A stretch of 64,000 nucleotides of DNA. Origin: Luteibaculum oceani (GTDB taxonomy: Bacteria > Bacteroidota > Bacteroidia > Flavobacteriales_D > Luteibaculaceae). Within the stretch, counting starts at the first letter, position 1, and every line of letters begins with the position of its first letter. The notes under the pieces were generated by a model. The model was not told the DNA's origin. It saw nothing but the letters and a program-made list of their open reading frames with translations, and did no database searches. Positions 59,084 to 64,000 of this stretch are shown piece by piece. A program made the position numbers and the translations under genes. Location of the stretch: NCBI RefSeq assembly GCF_007995015.1, contig NZ_VORB01000011.1, positions 57,394-121,393 on the forward strand, read 5' to 3'.

Positions 59084-62000
59084 ATGAAAAAACATTTAAA
59101 GCAAGTAAAAGTGCTGTTGGCACTTATGGTTGCAGCGTCTACCGCCATGGCGCAAAGTGCCCAGGAGAGGGCGCAAATTACGCGCAATTACGACATGGCT
59201 CAATTGCAGGCGCTTGAAAATCAATTCTCGGTTCAAAAAGCTGCCAGAAAACAGCAGGCCATTCAATTGGCAAATGAAAAGGGTTGGGAATTGTTTATTA
59301 CTAACGACGATGGATCAGTTGATGAATTGATGGACGTTTCCCCCGATGGCCAACCTATTTATTACTCTATCCACAATGTGGCTGCTGCTAAATCTACTCG
59401 TGCCGACTATCTTAACATAGGTGGAGGCTTAGGACTTAGCCTCGATGGTCAAAACATGACAGCCTATGTATGGGATGGTGGTGCAACTAGAGTTACACAC
59501 CAAGAGTTTGATGGTCCGGGCGGTAACAACCGTGTTACCATTAACGACGGTGTAACCAGCCTTAATAGCAATAGTTTTCATGCCCAGCACGTAACAGGTA
59601 CCATTGTTGCATCTGGATATGTTGCGGCGGCAAAAGGTATGGCTCCGCAAGCGAGTGCCTTAACGCATGATTGGAATAACGATTTATCTGAGGCTACAAC
59701 GGCAGCTGCCGGTGGAATGCTTTTATCAAACCATTCCTACGGATACCGTGCTGATCAACTCCCAGATTGGTATTTTGGAGCATACATTGCCGAATCAAGA
59801 GATTGGGATGCGCTGATGTATAATTCTCCATACTATCTAATGGTGGTTGCTGCAGGAAATGATGGAAACGATAATTTATCCAACCTGTCACCCCTAGATG
59901 GTCAGTCCTCTTACGACAAACTTTCTGGTCATGCTACGGCTAAAAACAACGTTGTAGTTGCTAATGGACAGGATGCTAATATTAATCCTGATGGATCCCT
60001 CAACTCTGTCACGATCAATAGTAGCAGTAGCGAAGGTCCTACGGATGACTACCGTATTAAGCCGGACATTACTGGAAACGGTACATCGGTTTACTCTACT
60101 TATGATAACGCGGATAACGCCTACAACTCAATTTCTGGTACCTCTATGGCATCGCCGAATGTTACGGGGTCCTTATTACTGCTGCAGCAACACTACAACA
60201 ATGTAAATGGTAGCTTTATGCGTGCAGCAACCCTAAAAGGATTGGCTTTGCATACTGCAGATGATGCGGGTATCGCTGGACCAGATGCAGTTTACGGCTG
60301 GGGTTTAATGAATACCAAAGCTGCCGCTGAGGCCATTACTAATAATGGAAATCAATCGTTAATAAGCGAATTAACTTTATCGCCAGGACAGACCTATACT
60401 ATTGATGTAGACTCAGATGGGTCAAGTCCGCTTCTTGCGTCTATTTCATGGACAGATCCGGCAGGAACTGCAAATACTGGAACTACAAATGACAATACTC
60501 CAGTATTGGTAAATGACTTGGACATTAGAGTTACTCAGGGAGCTAATACTTACTATCCCTATAAGTTAACGGGAGTAAACAGTAATACAACTGGCGATAA
60601 CAATGTGGATCCATTTGAAAGAGTTGGAATAGCATCAGCTTCTGGTACCTACACAATAACGGTAACACACAAGGGTAGCCTTTCAGGTGGTTCACAAGAC
60701 TTTTCTTTAGTAGTTACTGGGTTAACGGGAACACCTCCTGTTTGTAACGCAGATGTTCCAACGGGAGTAAATTCATCAGCGGTGGGATCTAGCACCGCTA
60801 CAATTTCATGGAACTCAGTAGCTGGCGCAACCTACGATTTAAGATACAGAGCCACAGGAACTTCTACCTGGACTACCATTGCAACAGGTGGAACTTCGTA
60901 CAACTTAACTGGACTTTCTGCTACTACAGAATATGAGGTTCAGGTTAGATCTAAATGTTCGGGAGGAGCCACTTCCGCGTACTCTGCATCTCATGTATTT
61001 ACAACAACAGAAGTGCAGTTAAACTACTGTGCATCGAATGGAAATAGTGTTGCTGATGAATATATCAGCAGAGTGCAGCTTGAGAATCTGGATAACAGTT
61101 CTGGAGCAAGTGCGGGAGGATATGCAGATCACACCTCATTAGTTGCCAATCTAACTAAGGGGAACTCAAGCACCATTACTATAACGCCAACCTGGACAGG
61201 ATCTACCTATAGTGAAGGGTATAGTGTTTGGATAGACTACAACAAGGATGGAGACTTTGCTGATGCTGGGGAGCAAGTTTGGACCCAGGCAGCAACTACA
61301 GCAAGCCCCGTTTCCGGAGCTTTTACTGTACCCACTAGCGCCATAGAAGGAACTACGAGAATGAGAGTTTCCATGAAATACAACGGTATTCCAACTGCTT
61401 GTGAATCGTTCTCGTATGGGGAGGTTGAAGACTATACAGTTTCTATAACTGGTGGCGATACTGAGGCTCCAACTGCACCTAGCAATTTAGCGGCTTCGAA
61501 TATTGGTGAAACTACGCTTACTCTAACATGGACTGCTAGTACAGATAATGTTGGTGTAACGGGTTATGATGTATTTCAGAATGGAAGTAACATCGGAACT
61601 GTAACGGGTACAGCAGCTAATGTATCGGGGTTAACTCCAGGTACTACCTATTCCTACTATGTAGTGGCAAAAGATGCTGCAGGTAACGTTTCTGGGCAGA
61701 GTAATACTATCAATGCAACTACTCAACAAGCAAGTATGAGTTGTGCTTCTACGGTAACCTTACCATATTCCGAAGGGTTTGAAAGTGGCCTAGGGTGGAG
61801 CAATGTTGCAGGAGATGATTTTGACTGGGCTAGAAGATCTGGAGGTACGCCATCAAACAATACCGGTCCTTCAGCAGCAAGTGCAGGAACATACTACGTA
61901 TATGTAGAGTCTTCCTCTCCAAATTACAGCAATAAAACCACCATTTTTGAGAGCCCTTGTTTCGACCTAAGTGGTGAAACTAGCGCAACCATGAGCTTTA

Positions 62001-62815
62001 AGTACCACATGTATGGCGCTGCTGCAATGGGTGGATTAACCCTTGAGGCATCTACGGATGGAAATTCTTGGACTTCAGTTTGGTCTAAGACTGGTAACCA
62101 GGGTAATTCATGGTTGTCTGCAAGCGTTAACTTGGATGCTTATGCTGGAACAACCGTAAAACTTCGTTTTGTGGGGACTACAGGAACCACTTGGCAAGGG
62201 GATATGGCTATAGATGAAATCTCTGTGACATCTGGAGGATTAACGACTGTTAGTGTCAACATCACTTTTGATAACTATCCAGAAGAAACAAGCTGGGAAA
62301 TTAAGGATGGAGCAACGGTAATTGCCTCTGGAGGAACCTATGGATCAGAACCAGATGGATCTACCATTAATATCCCAGTACAATTGGCTGATGGCTGCTA
62401 CGATTTCGTGATTTACGATTCTTATGGTGACGGAATCTGCTGTAGCTATGGAAATGGATCATACAGCTTAACTGAAGGAGCTACAACACTTGCATCGGGT
62501 GCTTCATTCGCATCAAGTGAAACCACGAATTTCTGTGTTGGCAATGGAACCAGTTCATACGCCGTTCAAACAATCTCAGAGGGAGTTAAGGATTCTTACG
62601 AATTATATCCTAACCCAGTGGTTGGAAATGTAGTTTTCATTGAAAGCGCCAAAACAGACATGACTTTCGAGATTACTGATTATACCGGAAGGATGATTAA
62701 ATCAGGAAAGGTAGATGTTAATAAGGTGGATGTTTCTGACCTAAAAGACGGAATGTACCTAATGAAGATTACTTCTGGAGCTAAATCGAGAACAAAGAAG
62801 TTTGTTAAGAAATAA
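59084..62815 (+). CDS. Large secreted subtilisin-like protease with T9SS sorting domain
   Basis: This 1243-residue multidomain exoenzyme has a signal peptide (KVLLALMVAASTAMAQ). The S8 domain has D131 (YVWDGG), H166 (FHAQHVTG) and S354 (SGTSMASPNVTG). Then come a beta-sandwich (about 425-555), a fibronectin III domain (about 557-645), a GEVED domain (about 650-795, ending YGEVEDYTVSI), a second Fn3 (about 800-885), a MAM-like domain (about 890-1065, EGFESGLGW to AIDEISV), a cysteine-rich GDGICCSYGNG module, and the T9SS type A sorting tail (YELYPNPVVG to TKKFVKK). It would be secreted through the type IX system and attached to the cell surface or released. The catalytic triad is intact. It ends before a strong terminator. 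Confidence 0.95.
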   Translation: MKKHLKQVKVLLALMVAASTAMAQSAQERAQITRNYDMAQLQALENQFSVQKAARKQQAIQLANEKGWELFITNDDGSVDELMDVSPDGQPIYYSIHNVAAAKSTRADYLNIGGGLGLSLDGQNMTAYVWDGGATRVTHQEFDGPGGNNRVTINDGVTSLNSNSFHAQHVTGTIVASGYVAAAKGMAPQASALTHDWNNDLSEATTAAAGGMLLSNHSYGYRADQLPDWYFGAYIAESRDWDALMYNSPYYLMVVAAGNDGNDNLSNLSPLDGQSSYDKLSGHATAKNNVVVANGQDANINPDGSLNSVTINSSSSEGPTDDYRIKPDITGNGTSVYSTYDNADNAYNSISGTSMASPNVTGSLLLLQQHYNNVNGSFMRAATLKGLALHTADDAGIAGPDAVYGWGLMNTKAAAEAITNNGNQSLISELTLSPGQTYTIDVDSDGSSPLLASISWTDPAGTANTGTTNDNTPVLVNDLDIRVTQGANTYYPYKLTGVNSNTTGDNNVDPFERVGIASASGTYTITVTHKGSLSGGSQDFSLVVTGLTGTPPVCNADVPTGVNSSAVGSSTATISWNSVAGATYDLRYRATGTSTWTTIATGGTSYNLTGLSATTEYEVQVRSKCSGGATSAYSASHVFTTTEVQLNYCASNGNSVADEYISRVQLENLDNSSGASAGGYADHTSLVANLTKGNSSTITITPTWTGSTYSEGYSVWIDYNKDGDFADAGEQVWTQAATTASPVSGAFTVPTSAIEGTTRMRVSMKYNGIPTACESFSYGEVEDYTVSITGGDTEAPTAPSNLAASNIGETTLTLTWTASTDNVGVTGYDVFQNGSNIGTVTGTAANVSGLTPGTTYSYYVVAKDAAGNVSGQSNTINATTQQASMSCASTVTLPYSEGFESGLGWSNVAGDDFDWARRSGGTPSNNTGPSAASAGTYYVYVESSSPNYSNKTTIFESPCFDLSGETSATMSFKYHMYGAAAMGGLTLEASTDGNSWTSVWSKTGNQGNSWLSASVNLDAYAGTTVKLRFVGTTGTTWQGDMAIDEISVTSGGLTTVSVNITFDNYPEETSWEIKDGATVIASGGTYGSEPDGSTINIPVQLADGCYDFVIYDSYGDGICCSYGNGSYSLTEGATTLASGASFASSETTNFCVGNGTSSYAVQTISEGVKDSYELYPNPVVGNVVFIESAKTDMTFEITDYTGRMIKSGKVDVNKVDVSDLKDGMYLMKITSGAKSRTKKFVKK

Positions 62816-62835
62816 GCAAACAAACACTGATTATT

Positions 62836-62862
62836 AAACGGCCCTTCGGGGCCGTTTTTTGT
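62836..62862 (+). terminator. Terminator after the T9SS protease
   Basis: A 9-bp stem (AAACGGCCC, UUCG tetraloop, GGGCCGTTT; 62836-62857) is followed by six T. The UUCG loop is an especially stable tetraloop. On the opposite strand it lies next to the end of the barrel gene and may work in both directions. Confidence 0.88.
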
Positions 62863-63656
62863 TAGAAACTAACTGAGATTCCGAAATTTATATCTCGAAA
62901 TATTTTGTCGATAGGAACCACGGGGTTTGGGTCGTAAATGCTCTGATAAAGCAAGGCTAAATCAACATACTCCGTTAATTGGTAACTAAGTCGTGTACTT
63001 GTGCCAATTCTAGGATCGCTGAACCAAGAATCTATGTGGTTTTGATAGTAAAAACTAAAGTCGATGAATATGGTGGAGAATAACTCTTGTTTGTAGGATA
63101 CATAGGCTCCAAGGCGAAAATTTTGATTTTCGATAGGGTCGATTATCATAGGTCGATTTTCTTCCAAAACCCCTTCGTAATTCCATCTCTCAAATTCATA
63201 AAACGGGCCAATACCCCCGAATATCCCCAGTTTATTGGTTTGATAGAATCTGTATCTAACATTGGAACCTACTGCAAACTTTCTATCTAAGCCTCTTATT
63301 TCTGCCCAGTGGTATTGTAGGTATGGTTCTATTAGCCATCTTTTCGATGTACTTCTACGGTATTCGGCATAAATAAATCCACCACTTTGAATGGTTTCTT
63401 CACCAAATTTTGAAAGGTTTACACGGTTGGCAATTGTAAATGCGTCCTTTCCAATTTTTACAGATATATCTGAGGTGTTTTCAAATTCGAAAAGATCCTT
63501 TTTGAGGTTTTTAAAATTAAAATTGGGAGTGAAATTTCCCTTTACCCGCTCGGCAGTATCGAGTATAACATTAAAACTTTCAGTGTGTAGGATTTGGGCA
63601 TGAAGTTCTGTCCAGCCTAAAGATAAAAGTAGTCCTACTACCAGAATCTTTTTCAT
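62862..63656 (-). CDS. Outer-membrane beta-barrel protein (DUF481-like)
   Basis: From the ATG at 63656 it is 264 residues; the longer frame is not needed. The signal peptide is KKILVVGLLLSLGWTELHAQ. The mature part is an amphipathic barrel with strands like FIYAEYRRSTSKRWLIEPYLQYHW and NVRYRFYQTNKLGIFGGIGP, ending FRDINFGISVSF. It resembles DUF481-type small barrels. It lies 17 nt after the stop of a truncated membrane-protein gene, so it may have been co-transcribed with it before an IS element inserted. Confidence 0.8.
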   Translation of the reverse strand: MKKILVVGLLLSLGWTELHAQILHTESFNVILDTAERVKGNFTPNFNFKNLKKDLFEFENTSDISVKIGKDAFTIANRVNLSKFGEETIQSGGFIYAEYRRSTSKRWLIEPYLQYHWAEIRGLDRKFAVGSNVRYRFYQTNKLGIFGGIGPFYEFERWNYEGVLEENRPMIIDPIENQNFRLGAYVSYKQELFSTIFIDFSFYYQNHIDSWFSDPRIGTSTRLSYQLTEYVDLALLYQSIYDPNPVVPIDKIFRDINFGISVSF

Positions 63657-63673
63657 AATACAAATTGATTGAT

Positions 63674-63880
63674 TTAAAGCCAATTGAATTTTATGGCCAG
63701 TTTAATGATCTCTCCAATGAAAAGTAGAGATAGAAGAATTGGAGCTAATATCTTTATGGAAAAGGTGAGAAACTTTTGGGTTCTTGGAGATATTTGATGG
63801 TTGCCAATTTTCAATTCTTCCATTAAGCCCTCAATCTTCCATACCCTTGCAATAGCAATGCTTAAGATAAATCTGAAGTA
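63674..63880 (-). pseudogene. 3' end of a membrane-protein gene, truncated by an IS end
   Basis: An open frame of about 69 codons ends at TAA 63674 and reads FRFILSIAIARVWKIEGLMEEL, then LTFSIKILAPILLSLLFIGEII. The last membrane helix is clear. It has no start and its upstream sequence (from about 63874) becomes IS-like (TACTCCCCG on the plus strand). It is therefore the C terminus of a larger transporter-like gene cut by an insertion. The family is not recognised. It formerly lay upstream of the barrel gene. Confidence 0.55.
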
Positions 63881-63922
63881 CTCCCCGTTTGATGGACCAG
63901 TAGTTGCTCAAATATAGTTGAT

Positions 63923-64000
63923 TTAAGCAGCCATATATAAATCAACTGGTTTTCTTCTGTTAATACCTTGATGTTTTCGTTTGTTGTATTTGAGAATAAA
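63923..64000 (-). CDS. IS3-family-like transposase, C-terminal fragment (partial)
   Basis: The frame open at the right edge reads FILKYNKRKHQGINRRKPVD, followed by LYMAA and a stop at 63923. This is the end of the rve integrase core in IS3-type transposases (pattern YNxxRxHQxxxxxxPxxxY). The gene continues beyond the window. It would be the source of the IS end truncating the neighbouring gene. Short match; confidence moderate. Confidence 0.6.
   Translation of the reverse strand, partial: FILKYNKRKHQGINRRKPVDLYMAA

Noticed and set aside
63086..63300. Plus-strand frames inside the barrel gene and other antisense frames across the window
   Set aside because: They are short, lack conserved motifs and lie fully inside well-supported genes on the other strand.

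Overview
The window looks like chromosomal DNA of a Bacteroidota bacterium, probably Flavobacteriales-like. The evidence is a type IX secretion (T9SS) sorting tail on a large subtilase, several TAnnTTTG-type -7 promoter boxes, fused RibBA, a TamB-like giant protein, many SusC-free outer-membrane barrels and Bacteroidota-style lipoproteins. The genus cannot be told from what is here.

Layout. 1-2030: end of a type I-like export pair (HlyD fragment, TolC). 2027-4774: two PAS histidine kinases and a single-domain response regulator. 4752-13100: a membrane protein, TrmH, a barrel/lipoprotein pair and TsaD, with divergent TamB. 13156-13245: a 15-bp tandem repeat. 13398-20099 (minus strand): RibBA, GT4 glycosyltransferase, LptF/G permease, an unknown protein, PurE, PurK and a START-like protein. 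20226-24430: a tRNA(CAU) carrying a 4.1-kb integrative element bounded by a 20-bp direct repeat, with a tyrosine integrase split by a TGA, a lipoprotein/small-membrane-protein pair and virion-like proteins. 24895-26139: lipoprotein subtilase. 26200-27948: a two-gene island between a decayed copy of the asnB 3' end and intact asnB. 27750-34522: AsnB, GT2, rhomboid, GmhB-like phosphatase, PabC-like aminotransferase, YqgE, MiaE, PdxH. 34495-40917: GT-like protein, then a symporter, acetyltransferase, M20 hydrolase, alanine racemase and ornithine-racemase-like operon. 42073-46488: a poly-gamma-glutamate type operon, pgsB-pgsC-pgsW followed by a periplasmic protein and an outer-membrane barrel. 47678-52363: five paralogous barrel proteins in one operon with its own promoter and terminator. 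52531-58412: SulP, stomatin-like protein, Ogt, an ArsR-like regulator and a SRPBCC/cupin/thioesterase group. 59084-62815: a 1243-residue T9SS subtilase. The window ends in a truncated membrane-protein gene next to the tail of an IS3-like transposase.

The most interesting stretches are four. First, the pgsBCW operon has no PgsA but adds a secreted protein and an outer-membrane barrel, which suggests a Gram-negative gamma-polyglutamate synthesis and export machine; it lies close to two PLP racemases. Second, the attachment core of the tRNA element lies inside the reading frame of its own C1q-like gene, and that gene has a start codon only in the circular form. Third, the five-paralogue operon has an inverted repeat exactly filling its promoter spacer. 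Fourth, the two-gene island was inserted or duplicated exactly at the asnB stop codon.
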